Below the pieces are notes generated by a model. That model was not told where the DNA came from and did not search any database. It saw nothing but the letters and a program-made list of their open reading frames with translations. From Streptomyces sp. R41 (GTDB lineage Bacteria > Actinomycetota > Actinomycetes > Streptomycetales > Streptomycetaceae), in assembly GCF_041053055.1 (NCBI RefSeq), contig NZ_CP163443.1, positions 3,782,001 through 3,846,000 of the forward strand: a DNA stretch of 64,000 bases, written 5' to 3'. Positions 8,442-16,268 of this stretch are shown here, piece after piece. Position numbers and translations under genes: made by a program. Numbering within the stretch: the stretch's first letter is position 1; each line of letters begins with the position of its first letter.

Positions 8442-9803
8442 ATGAGCCGTATGGACACCGTCGACAACACCGCATACCAGGACCGGAACTCCGCAGACCG
8501 TGACCGGCTCGTCCTTCGCCCCGGTGAGCCCGGGTACGACGAGGAACTCGCCGGTTTCCAGACCGGCTTCGCGCAACGGCCCGCCCTGATCTTCGCCGCC
8601 TCGTCGGCCGACGACGTGGCCGCCGCGGTGCGGTACGCCGCCTCCGCGGGCCTGCCGGTCGGCGTGCAGGCCACCGGGCACGGGCTGCCGGGTGCGGCGG
8701 AGGGCGGCGTCCTGATCACGACGAAACGCATGGACGAGGTGAGCGTCGATCCTCAGGCGCGCACCGTCCGGGTCCAGGCGGGCGTCCGCTGGGGCCAGGT
8801 CGTCGCGGCGGCCGAGCCGTACGGGCTCGCCCCGCTGAACGGATCGGCGCCGGGCGTGGGCGCCGTCTCGTACACGCTCAGCGGCGGACTCGGCATCCTG
8901 GCACGGGAGTTCGGGTACGCCGCCGATCATGTGCGCTCGCTCGACGTGGTCACCGCCGACGGCCGGCTCCGCCATGTGACGCCCGCCTCGGACGGCGACC
9001 TGTACTGGGCGCTCCTCGGCGGCGGCCACCACTTCGGCGTCGTCACCGAGTTGGAGATCGGCCTCGTACCGGTCGCGCGGCTGTACGGCGGCTCGCTCGC
9101 CTTCGACGGGCGCGCGGTCGATCCGGTGGCCGTACTGCGGGCGTACGAGCGCTGGACGCGGACCGTGCCGGACGGGCTGACCTCGTCGTTCGCGGCCGTG
9201 CCGTACCCGGACGTGCCGGGGATGCCGGCGCAGCTGCGCGGGCGGTACGTGATCTCCGTACGCGTGGCGTACACGGGCGCGGACGGTGAGCGGGTCGTCG
9301 CCCCGCTGCGGGAGATCGGGCCTGTCCTCGCGGACTCGCTGCGCGAGATGCCGTACGCCGAGAGCCACACCATCCACAGCGACCCGGACTTCCCGCACAC
9401 GTACTACGGCGACAGCGCGGTGCTGAGTGAACTGGATGCGGCCGCTGCGGGCGAACTCCTCGCCCGCACCGGTCCGGACGCGACCGCGATGTGCGTCGTG
9501 CAGATCAACCATCTGGGCGGGGCACTGGCGCAGGACGCGCCGAACTCCGTACCCCACCGCGAAGGGCGTTTCCTCGTACGGCTGTTGGCGATGGCCGACC
9601 GGGAGCAGGCTCGCGAGGTGCTGGACCCGGCGTTCGAGGGGATCGCATCGTGGACGATCGGGCGTGCGCTCAACTTCGCGTTCGGGGCGGGCGATCGGAC
9701 GGAGGGGCTGTACGACGCCGGAACGCGGAAGAGGCTCGCCGGGCTGAAGTCTCAGTACGACCCGGCGAACCTCTTCCGCAGGAACTACAACATCAGCGAC
9801 TGA
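8442..9803 (+). CDS. FAD-binding oxidoreductase (PCMH/berberine-bridge type)
   Basis: 453 residues. The N-terminal PCMH FAD-binding domain (about 25-200) contains GVQATGHGLPGAAEGG, where the His is the usual 8-alpha-histidyl FAD attachment site, and GGLGILAREFGYAADHV. The C-terminal BBE motif YDPANLFRRNYNI contacts FAD. Such enzymes oxidise sugars, alcohols or secondary metabolites; the substrate is unknown. No 6-S-cysteinyl motif is evident, so monocovalent attachment is likely. ATG 8442 and ATG 8451 are both possible and neither has a good Shine-Dalgarno. It ends 3 bp from the convergent bioY stop. Confidence 0.87.
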   Translation: MSRMDTVDNTAYQDRNSADRDRLVLRPGEPGYDEELAGFQTGFAQRPALIFAASSADDVAAAVRYAASAGLPVGVQATGHGLPGAAEGGVLITTKRMDEVSVDPQARTVRVQAGVRWGQVVAAAEPYGLAPLNGSAPGVGAVSYTLSGGLGILAREFGYAADHVRSLDVVTADGRLRHVTPASDGDLYWALLGGGHHFGVVTELEIGLVPVARLYGGSLAFDGRAVDPVAVLRAYERWTRTVPDGLTSSFAAVPYPDVPGMPAQLRGRYVISVRVAYTGADGERVVAPLREIGPVLADSLREMPYAESHTIHSDPDFPHTYYGDSAVLSELDAAAAGELLARTGPDATAMCVVQINHLGGALAQDAPNSVPHREGRFLVRLLAMADREQAREVLDPAFEGIASWTIGRALNFAFGAGDRTEGLYDAGTRKRLAGLKSQYDPANLFRRNYNISD

Positions 9804-9806
9804 GCG

Positions 9807-10382
9807 TCACTTGTTGATCAGCTTCCAGGCGGTGGGCAGCGCGCCCATCGCCAGGGCGGCCTTGAGGGCGTCGCCGATCAGGAACGGGGTGAGGCCGGCC
9901 GCGATGGCCGCGCTCGCCGACATGCCGGTGGCCAGGGCCAGGTACGGGACGCCGATCGCGTAGATGATCGCCTCGCCGAGCAGCATGGCCCCGGCCATGC
10001 GCAGGACCGAGCGGTCCGCGCCGCGGCGGGCGAGGGCGCCCACGACGGTGGAGGCGAGGAGCATGCCGAGGATGTAGCCGAAGGACACGGTGACGCCGGA
10101 GGCACCGCCGGCGAACCACGGGACACCGGCCAGGCCGAGCAGGGCGTACAGGGCGAGGGAGAAGAGGCCCCGGCCGGCGCCGAGCGCCGTGCCGACGAGG
10201 AGCGCCGCGAAGGTCTGGCCCGTCACCGGCACGGGGGAGCCCGGTACCGGGAGGGAGATCTGGGCGGCCAGGCCGGTGAGGGCGGCGCCGCCGAGCACAA
10301 GGGCGACGTCACGGACGCGAGACGCGGGCAGGAGGTCGGCGAGGACCTCTCCGGGGCGGGCGGTGGCGACAGCGGTGCTCAT
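9807..10382 (-). CDS. bioY: BioY, biotin ECF-transporter S component
   Basis: 191 residues with six hydrophobic helices. Family motifs include QISLPVPGSPVPVTGQTFAALLVG and, near the middle, GVPWFAGGASG. BioY is the substrate-specific membrane protein for biotin uptake, working with shared EcfAT or alone; no EcfA/T genes are adjacent. ATG 10382 is chosen over a start 28 codons upstream because GGAG lies 5-6 bp before it and the upstream extension is proline-rich and non-conserved in type. A TAGCGT -10-like hexamer (minus strand, 10426-10421) would give a short 5' UTR. Confidence 0.92.
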   Translation of the reverse strand: MSTAVATARPGEVLADLLPASRVRDVALVLGGAALTGLAAQISLPVPGSPVPVTGQTFAALLVGTALGAGRGLFSLALYALLGLAGVPWFAGGASGVTVSFGYILGMLLASTVVGALARRGADRSVLRMAGAMLLGEAIIYAIGVPYLALATGMSASAAIAAGLTPFLIGDALKAALAMGALPTAWKLINK

Positions 10383-10683
10383 GGGGACTCCGGCGGGTGC
10401 GGGCAGGTTGGGACACGGTGACGCTATCCCAGGGGTGCGTGGGCGATCACCGTCAGTGGTCGACAAAGGACCGAACGGGGGCTTGGTGGACTCCCGACAA
10501 GAGTGTGCGTTACACCGGGTACGGCGTGATGCCGGTCACTGAGGTGGAGTGGCTTGCCCTACGTGACTGCGACGCAGGCTGTCTGTAGGGACTCACCAAA
10601 TGTGTCAGCCGTCTGTACGGATGCCGTCTCGCCCGTCGGTCGCCGTCTGGGCAGCGGTGGCCCGTTTTGCTAGCTTCGAGCAC
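10383..10683. other. Intergenic region between bioY and the leader peptide
   Basis: About 300 bp of lower GC content. It holds the bioY promoter candidate on the minus strand and the leader-peptide promoter at its right end. A 63-codon plus-strand frame (10397-10588) lacks a Shine-Dalgarno and recognisable features and is not called. No riboswitch structure was recognised. Confidence 0.5.
10671..10676 (+). promoter_or_regulatory. -10 element of a leaderless promoter (TAGCTT)
   Basis: TAGCTT lies exactly 7 nt before the ATG of the leader peptide at 10684, so transcription should begin at or next to the start codon. No Shine-Dalgarno is present, as expected for a leaderless message. Confidence 0.6.
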
Positions 10684-10767
10684 ATGGTTGCCCAGGCCCG
10701 GAACTTCTCGTCGCGTCGCCATGTCGACCTGCGACGTGTGAGCGCGGCCGCCTGTCGCCGTCCTTAG
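10684..10767 (+). CDS. Leader peptide of the actinobacterial RRHVDL/Cys type (27 aa)
   Basis: 27 codons read directly from the DNA. The peptide ends with SSRRHVDLRRVSAAACRRP and stops at TAG 10767. This pattern (Arg-Arg-His-Val-Asp-Leu, then Ser, Ala and one Cys before Arg-Arg-Pro) is what I recall from short Streptomyces ORFs annotated as putative leader peptides next to sulfur-assimilation or ABC-transport genes, and thought to act as cysteine-responsive attenuators. The 78 nt between its stop and the ROK regulator start contain a GAGGCG/CGCCTC pairing (10769-10774 with 10793-10798) that could form an attenuating hairpin. The promoter appears leaderless. Confidence 0.75.
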   Translation: MVAQARNFSSRRHVDLRRVSAAACRRP

Positions 10768-10845
10768 CGAGGCGGGCGGAGCGGATCCCGTGCGCCTCAC
10801 TTACGAGACGGCGCAGTGTCGGACCCGTTCCCGAGGATGATCGCC

Positions 10846-12069
10846 ATGCCCAGTACCGCGGCACCCACTCTCACCTCCCCCGCCCCTACTTCTCCCCCCT
10901 CCCGCATACCGCGCGCCGCCGATCCCGACCGGCGCAGGACGAGCGCGAGCGTCGTCCTGCGGTCCGTGCTGGAGCACGGTCCGGTGGCCCGCAGCACCAT
11001 CGCCCGGCTGACCGGTCTTTCGCCGGCGTCGGTGACCGACTACTGCGCCCGGTTCGCCGAACTCGGCCTGATCCGCGAGGCGGCCGCGCCCCGGCGGTCG
11101 AACGGGGTGGGGCGTCCGCACGTCCCCGTCGACCTGGACGACTCACGGTTCGTGGTCGGCGGCGTGCATGTGGCGGTGCCGTACACCACGGTCGCGCTGC
11201 TGGATCTGCGCGGCAAGGTGGTGGCCCGGCGCGAGCTGAAGCACGAGGGCACCGATCCCGGTGCGGTGCTGGCGCGGGCCGCCCACGGGCTGGGGACGCT
11301 GCTGGCCGGGGCCCCCGGCTGCAGACCCCTGGGCGTCGGCGTGGCCGTCGGCGGGTGGGTGGACCGGGAGTCCGGGACCGTCGTCGAGCATCCGCTGCTC
11401 GGCTGGCGGGACGTGGCGGTGCGGGAGGTGCTCGGCGAGCGCACCGGGCTGCCGGTCCATGTGGACGGGCACGCGCGGGCGCTGGTCAACGGGGAGCGGC
11501 TGTTCGGGCTGGTGCGGGGCAGCGGGAGCGTGCTGCACCTGTTCGTCGGCAACGTCGTCGACGCGGCCTTCGCCACCCACGACGAGGTGCACCACGGGCC
11601 GCGCTCGCAGGCGGGCGCCATCGCCCATCTGCCGGTGCCGGGCGGCACGGAGCCCTGCGACTGCGGGCGCATCGGCTGCCTCCAGGCGGAGTTGAGCGAG
11701 CGGACGCTGTGCCGGCGGGCACGGGAGGCGGGCGTCGTCGAGGGCGTGAACCCCATGCACGTGGTCGCGGCGGCGGCCGGCGGTGACCCGGAGGCCGTAC
11801 GGCTGCTGGTGGAGCGGGCGCGCGCCATCGGACGGGCGGTGCGGCTGCTGCTCGACGTGCTCAATCCGGAGACGGTGGTCGTGACCGAGGTCGGGATCAT
11901 TCACCGGGAGGACTGCCTCGGCGCGCTGCGCGAGGGGGTCGGTGACGAACGCGCGGCCTCCGTCGTGCCGACGAGTTTCCCGGATTCCGTACTCGCCGTG
12001 GCCGGCGGCTCGGTGGCACTCGACGTGCTCTACCGGGATCCGCTGGCCGCTTCACCTGAGGCTATTTAA
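10846..12069 (+). CDS. ROK-family transcriptional regulator of the organosulfur locus
   Basis: 407 residues. A Ser/Pro/Thr-rich N-terminus precedes a winged helix-turn-helix (VARSTIARLTGLSPASVTDY, about residues 48-67) and a sugar-kinase-like ROK domain with the zinc motif CDCGRIGCLQAE near residue 273. ROK regulators usually sense sugars, but here the gene stands before a sulfonate-type transporter and two desulfonating oxygenases, so the ligand may be sulfur related (inference). ATG 10846 is preferred because GAGGA lies 8 bp upstream; GTG 10816 and ATG 10837 are in frame but poorly placed. No ATP-binding kinase function is expected. Confidence 0.85.
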   Translation: MPSTAAPTLTSPAPTSPPSRIPRAADPDRRRTSASVVLRSVLEHGPVARSTIARLTGLSPASVTDYCARFAELGLIREAAAPRRSNGVGRPHVPVDLDDSRFVVGGVHVAVPYTTVALLDLRGKVVARRELKHEGTDPGAVLARAAHGLGTLLAGAPGCRPLGVGVAVGGWVDRESGTVVEHPLLGWRDVAVREVLGERTGLPVHVDGHARALVNGERLFGLVRGSGSVLHLFVGNVVDAAFATHDEVHHGPRSQAGAIAHLPVPGGTEPCDCGRIGCLQAELSERTLCRRAREAGVVEGVNPMHVVAAAAGGDPEAVRLLVERARAIGRAVRLLLDVLNPETVVVTEVGIIHREDCLGALREGVGDERAASVVPTSFPDSVLAVAGGSVALDVLYRDPLAASPEAI

Positions 12070-12086
12070 TTCAGAAACTCCGAATG

Positions 12087-12116
12087 TTGACAGGAGTTGC
12101 ACTTGACCAGGAACAT
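12087..12116 (+). promoter_or_regulatory. Leaderless promoter of the Cys-rich micro-ORF
   Basis: TTGACA at 12087-12092, 18-bp spacer, GAACAT at 12111-12116 (xAnnnT), then exactly 7 nt to the ATG at 12124. The layout equals that of the leader peptide at 10684. Confidence 0.55.
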
Positions 12117-12123
12117 CCTGCTC

Positions 12124-12162
12124 ATGAGCCCGTTCGTGAGCTGTCGCACCCTTTGTTGCTGA
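12124..12162 (+). CDS. Cys-rich micro-ORF (12 aa), putative cysteine-responsive attenuator
   Basis: ATG at 12124 opens a 12-codon frame MSPFVSCRTLCC ending TGA 12162, with three Cys in the last six codons including a terminal Cys-Cys pair. Leaderless polycysteine sORFs upstream of sulfur genes are described in mycobacteria as cysteine-responsive attenuators (established principle). This one sits 119 bp before the sulfonate-binding protein gene. The intervening DNA contains GAATTCC/GGAATTC arms around a C-rich segment and a CACG/CGTG hairpin directly after the stop, which could form alternative structures. Cys scarcity would stall the ribosome at the final codons. It was recognised only from sequence, and being so short it could be chance. 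Confidence 0.6.
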   Translation: MSPFVSCRTLCC

Positions 12163-12281
12163 CACGTTGCCGCGTGTGAAGCGCTCATTTCTTCCTGCGT
12201 GAATTCCCTTTTCCCTGGGCTTCCCCGCGCCCGGAATTCCGCATGCATTCCTGCCTTCTTCCGAACTCACGGAGTACTTCC

Positions 12282-13349
12282 ATGCCTTCTTCTCCCGTGT
12301 CGGGTGTCGACCGACGGCTCTTCCTCACCTCCCTGCTCGGCGCCGCGGCCGGCGTCGCCGGTCTCAGCGGCTGCGCGGGCAGCAGCGCCGCCGCCGACAC
12401 CAAGGGCGCCTCGTCCGCCCCGCTCGCCGACAAGGTCCCGGCCGGTACGAGCCTGAAGATCGCGTCCTACCAGAACACCCAGCAACTCCAGTTCAAGCTG
12501 GCCAAGTTGGACGACCTGCCCTTCAAGGTGTCGAGCTGGGTGAACATCGGCGCCGGACCCGACGTCATCAACGCCTTCCGCGCCAAGTCCCTGGACGTCG
12601 CCAACAACGCGGGCATTCCGCCGATCCAGGCGCACTATCAGGGCTTCGACGCGAAGATCGTCGCGATCAACATCACCCGCAAGCCCAACTACCTCTTCGC
12701 CACCAAGCCCGGCAGTGACATCCAGTCGGTCGCGGACTTCAAGGGCAAGAAACTCGCCTTCTCGCAGGGCCAGGCGCAAGGCGTCGTACTCCTGCGGGCG
12801 CTCGAGAAGGCCGGGCTGAAGTACGACGACGTCGAGCTCGTCCCACTGACCAGCAACCAGTTCCTGACGGCCCTGCAGTCGGGCCAGGTGGACATCGCGC
12901 CGCTCGCCAACAGCCAGTCGCCCGCCTATCTGCAGCAGTACAAGTCCAAGGGCGCGCACGTCATCACCACGGACGTCGTCGACCTCCTCAACCTGCTGTG
13001 GGCGCCGGTCTCGGTGCTGAACGACTCCGCGAAGGCGGCCGCAGTCGCCGCGTACATCCCGTACTGGGCCAAGGGCCAGGTCTGGACGTACGAGCACCCC
13101 GACACCTGGAACGAGGAGTTCTACGTCAAGACGCAGAACCTGACCCTCCCCCAGGCCCGGTCGATCAGCAAGCTCGCCAACAAGCCGCTGTTCCCGCCGA
13201 GTTGGGACGAGGCCATCAAGTGGGAGCAGGAGACCGCCGATCTGCTGGCGGAGGGCGGCTTCGTGAAGAAGTTCGACGTCTCCTCACTCTTCGACCACCG
13301 CTTCGAGGACATCGCCGCCAAGGCCGTGGCGGCGGAGTACCGGAGGTGA
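12282..13349 (+). CDS. ABC transporter substrate-binding lipoprotein, sulfonate/NitT-TauT type
   Basis: 355 residues. The N-terminus DRRLFLTSLLGAAAGVAGLS followed by GC is a lipoprotein signal with an adjacent Arg pair, so Tat export is possible. The mature part has the two-lobed SsuA/TauA fold, with VSSWVNIGAGPDVINAFRAK and DVANNAGIPPIQAHYQG lining the typical ligand cleft. The following permease, ATPase, flavin monooxygenase and TauD-like dioxygenase indicate uptake of an organosulfonate or similar sulfur ester. ATG 12282 has GGAG 9 bp upstream. Located downstream of the Cys-rich micro-ORF. Confidence 0.87.
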   Translation: MPSSPVSGVDRRLFLTSLLGAAAGVAGLSGCAGSSAAADTKGASSAPLADKVPAGTSLKIASYQNTQQLQFKLAKLDDLPFKVSSWVNIGAGPDVINAFRAKSLDVANNAGIPPIQAHYQGFDAKIVAINITRKPNYLFATKPGSDIQSVADFKGKKLAFSQGQAQGVVLLRALEKAGLKYDDVELVPLTSNQFLTALQSGQVDIAPLANSQSPAYLQQYKSKGAHVITTDVVDLLNLLWAPVSVLNDSAKAAAVAAYIPYWAKGQVWTYEHPDTWNEEFYVKTQNLTLPQARSISKLANKPLFPPSWDEAIKWEQETADLLAEGGFVKKFDVSSLFDHRFEDIAAKAVAAEYRR

Positions 13350-13354
13350 GCGCC

Positions 13355-14197
13355 GTGACCACCACGACCACTGCCCCTCCGGTGACGGCTCAGGAAGAGA
13401 GCCCTCGGGTACGACGGCGGCGCCGAGGCCTCTCCCCCGGCAAACGCCTGCCCGCCTCCCGGCTCATCGGCCCGGCCTTCATCGTCGCCCTGTGGGCCGT
13501 CGCCTCCGCCGCCGGACAGCTCGACCCCGGCGCGATCCCGGCCCCCTGGACCGTCCTGAAGACGGCCGGTCATCTGTGGACCGCGGGGACTCTGCCCACC
13601 GACATCCTGACCTCGCTGGAGCGCGCCGGGTACGGATTCGCCATCGGCCTCACGGCCGGGGTCACCCTCGCGCTGGCGTCCGGGCTCAGCCGGGTCGGCG
13701 AGGCGCTGATCGACGGGACGGTGCAGCTGAACCGGGCGATCCCGACCCTTGGTCTGATCCCGTTGTTCATCCTGTGGCTGGGCATCGGTGAGACGTTCAA
13801 GATCGCGATCATCGCCATCGTCGTCTACATCCCGATCTACCTCAACACGCACGCCGCGCTGTCCGGAATCGACAGCCGTTTCGTCGAACTCGCCGAGGTC
13901 CAGGGCCTGTCGAAGTGGGCCTTCATCCGCCAGATCGTCATTCCCGGAGCGCTGCCCGGCTTCTTCGTCGGGCTCCGGCTCGGGGTGACCGGCTCCTGGC
14001 TGGGCCTGGTGGTCCTGGAGCAGATCAACGCCACGAGCGGACTCGGCTACCTGATGTTCCAGGCCCAGAACTACGGCCAGTCCGACGTCATCCTCGTAGG
14101 CCTGCTCGTCTACGGCGTCTTCGGCCTCATCTCCGACAGCGCGGTCCGTCTCATCGAACGGAGGGTGCTGTCATGGCGCCGCACACTGAGCAGCTGA
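13355..14197 (+). CDS. ABC transporter permease, SsuC/TauC type
   Basis: 280 residues with six predicted helices after a basic N-terminus (RVRRRRRGLSPGKRL). The cytoplasmic EAA loop reads ELAEVQGLSKWAFIRQIVIP, matching the SsuC/TauC/NrtB family. GTG 13355 is preferred over GTG 13346 (which overlaps the upstream TGA) because GGAGG is spaced 8 bp from it. Forms the membrane channel with the flanking binding protein and ATPase. The last 25 bp overlap the ATPase gene. Confidence 0.88.
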   Translation: MTTTTTAPPVTAQEESPRVRRRRRGLSPGKRLPASRLIGPAFIVALWAVASAAGQLDPGAIPAPWTVLKTAGHLWTAGTLPTDILTSLERAGYGFAIGLTAGVTLALASGLSRVGEALIDGTVQLNRAIPTLGLIPLFILWLGIGETFKIAIIAIVVYIPIYLNTHAALSGIDSRFVELAEVQGLSKWAFIRQIVIPGALPGFFVGLRLGVTGSWLGLVVLEQINATSGLGYLMFQAQNYGQSDVILVGLLVYGVFGLISDSAVRLIERRVLSWRRTLSS

Positions 14198-14907
14198 CCC
14201 GGCCGGCCGTCCAACTCCGCGGACTGACGAGGTCGTTCGACGGCCGTACCGTCCTCGACGGCATCGACCTCGACCTGCCGGCCGGACAGTTCACGGCCCT
14301 GCTCGGGCACAGCGGCTCCGGCAAGAGCACGCTGCTGCGGGCCGTCGCGGGCCTCGACCACGAGGTCGCGGGGAGCGGTCAGCTCACCGCCCCGGAGCGG
14401 GTGTCCGTGGTCTTCCAGGACTCCCGGCTGCTGCCCTGGCGCCGGGTGCTGGACAACGTACTCCTCGGCCTCGACGGCAAGGAAGCGGCGCAGAGGGGCC
14501 GCGAGGCCCTCGTCGAGGTGGGTCTGAAAGGCCGCGAACGCGCCTGGCCCAACGAGCTGTCCGGCGGCGAGGCCCAGCGCGCCGCCCTCGCCCGCTCGCT
14601 CGTCCGCGAGCCCGAACTCCTGCTGGCCGACGAACCGTTCGGTGCCCTCGACGCGCTCACCCGGATCCGGATGCATGTCCTGCTGCGCGAGCTGTGGGAA
14701 CGCCACCGGCCCTCCGTCCTGCTCGTCACGCACGACGTCGACGAGGCGATCGTGCTCGCCGACCGGGTGCTCGTGCTCGACCAGGGCCGCATCGGCCTCG
14801 ACCTGACCATCGACCGCCCGCATCCGCGCTCGTACCGGGACCCGCTGCTCGGCGAGTACCGGGAGCGGCTGCTGACCGCCCTCGGCGTCACGGAGGACCA
14901 CAAGTGA
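14173..14907 (+). CDS. ABC transporter ATP-binding protein, SsuB/TauB type
   Basis: 244 residues. Walker A is GHSGSGKST, the Q-loop is VFQDSRLLPWRRV (the LLPW after Q is typical of SsuB/TauB/NrtD), the signature is LSGGEAQRAALARSL, Walker B is LLLADEPFGALDA, and the switch is VTHDVDEA. Energises sulfonate-type uptake with the preceding two genes. ATG 14173 has GGAGGG 7 bp upstream, within the permease 3' end, giving tight translational coupling. Confidence 0.92.
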   Translation: MAPHTEQLTRPAVQLRGLTRSFDGRTVLDGIDLDLPAGQFTALLGHSGSGKSTLLRAVAGLDHEVAGSGQLTAPERVSVVFQDSRLLPWRRVLDNVLLGLDGKEAAQRGREALVEVGLKGRERAWPNELSGGEAQRAALARSLVREPELLLADEPFGALDALTRIRMHVLLRELWERHRPSVLLVTHDVDEAIVLADRVLVLDQGRIGLDLTIDRPHPRSYRDPLLGEYRERLLTALGVTEDHK

Positions 14908-16253
14908 CCCGCCCAGCCCGCAGTCTCCACCTCAACGCGTTCCTGATGAACACCGGCCACCACGAGGCGTCGTGGCGGCTGCCGGAGAGCGACCCGTACG
15001 CCCACGTCGAGCTCGCCCACTACGTCGAGCTGGCCCGCATCGCCGAGCGGGGGACCTTCGACTCCCTCTTCCTCGCCGACGGCCCACAGCTGTGGGGCAA
15101 CCTCGCCCAGCGGCCGGCCGGCGCCCTGGAACCGCTCACCCTGCTCACCGCCCTGGCGACGGCCACCGAGCACATCGGTCTGATCGCCACGGCCTCCACC
15201 TCCTACAACTCCCCCTACAACCTGGCCCGCAAGTTCGCCTCCCTGGACATCATCAGCGGCGGCCGGGCGGGCTGGAACATCGTCACCACCGCCGGCGCCG
15301 AGGCCGCCCGCAACTTCGGCCTCGAACACGAACCCGCACACGCCGACCGGTACGCCCGCGCCGCCGAGTTCCTGGACGTGGCCCTGAAGCTCTGGGACAG
15401 CTGGGAGGACGACGCGATCGTCGGGGACAAGGCGGCCGGTGTCTGGGGCGACGACACCAAGATCCACCCGCCCCGGCACAAGGGGACGTACTTCAGCGTC
15501 GAGGGCGCCCTCAACGTGCCCCGCTCGCCGCAGGGTTACCCGCTGCTCGTGCAGGCGGGCTCCTCGGAGGACGGCAAGGCGTTCGCGGCCCGGTACGCGG
15601 AGGCGGTGTTCACCGCCCAGCAGACCCTCGCCGACGCGCAGGCCTTCTACGCCGAACTCAAGTCCCGTACGTCGGCGGCCGGTCGGGACCCCGACCACAT
15701 CAAGGTGCTGCCCGGCATCGTCCCGGTGCTCGGCTCCACGGAGGCCGAGGCACGGGCGAACGAGCAGGTCCTCGAAGACCACATCGTGTACACGCACGGG
15801 GTGGACCGCCTCGAGAGACTGCTGCAACTCGAGCCCGGAACACTGGAGTTGGATGCCCGGCTCCCCGCCGACCTCCCTCCCGAGGACGCCATCGAGGGCG
15901 CCAAGAGCCGCTACACGCTCATCGTCGAACTCGCCCGGCGCGAACGCCTCACGGTCCGGCAGCTGATCGGCCGGCTCGGCGGCGGACGCGGACACCTCAC
16001 CTTCGCCGGCACGCCCGAGCAGGTCGCCGACGCGATCGAGGAGTGGTTCACGCACGGCGCCGCCGACGGCTTCAACATCATGCCCGCCGTCCTGCCGTCC
16101 GGCCTCGAGCTCTTCGTCGACCACGTCGTCCCGATCCTCCGCGCCCGCGGCCTGCTCCGCGTGGAGTACGGCACGCGGCAGACCCTGCGGGAGCGCTACG
16201 GCCTCCCGCGCCCCGCCAACCAGCACGTCACCCCGGCACCCGCCCTCGTCTGA
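14904..16253 (+). CDS. LLM-class flavin-dependent monooxygenase (NtaA/SnaA/DszA-like)
   Basis: 449 residues, the usual length for the NtaA/SnaA/DszA/DmoA group. The N-terminus RSLHLNAFLMNTGHHEASWR, then TASTSYNSPYNLARKFASLD, GRAGWNIVTTAGAEAARNFG and the C-terminal FAGTPEQVADAIEEWF are group hallmarks. These TIM-barrel enzymes use reduced FMN from a separate reductase and O2; members cleave C-S, C-N or chelator bonds. In this operon a role in releasing sulfite from an organosulfur compound is the best inference. GTG 14904 overlaps the upstream TGA by 4 bp and has GGAGG at good spacing. No flavin reductase is next to it. Confidence 0.9.
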   Translation: MTRPARSLHLNAFLMNTGHHEASWRLPESDPYAHVELAHYVELARIAERGTFDSLFLADGPQLWGNLAQRPAGALEPLTLLTALATATEHIGLIATASTSYNSPYNLARKFASLDIISGGRAGWNIVTTAGAEAARNFGLEHEPAHADRYARAAEFLDVALKLWDSWEDDAIVGDKAAGVWGDDTKIHPPRHKGTYFSVEGALNVPRSPQGYPLLVQAGSSEDGKAFAARYAEAVFTAQQTLADAQAFYAELKSRTSAAGRDPDHIKVLPGIVPVLGSTEAEARANEQVLEDHIVYTHGVDRLERLLQLEPGTLELDARLPADLPPEDAIEGAKSRYTLIVELARRERLTVRQLIGRLGGGRGHLTFAGTPEQVADAIEEWFTHGAADGFNIMPAVLPSGLELFVDHVVPILRARGLLRVEYGTRQTLRERYGLPRPANQHVTPAPALV

Positions 16254-16268
16254 AAGGACCCGCCCGCC

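Noticed and set aside
10397..10588. 63-codon frame between bioY and the leader peptide
   Set aside because: No ribosome-binding site, no conserved features, Trp/Cys content unlike neighbours.
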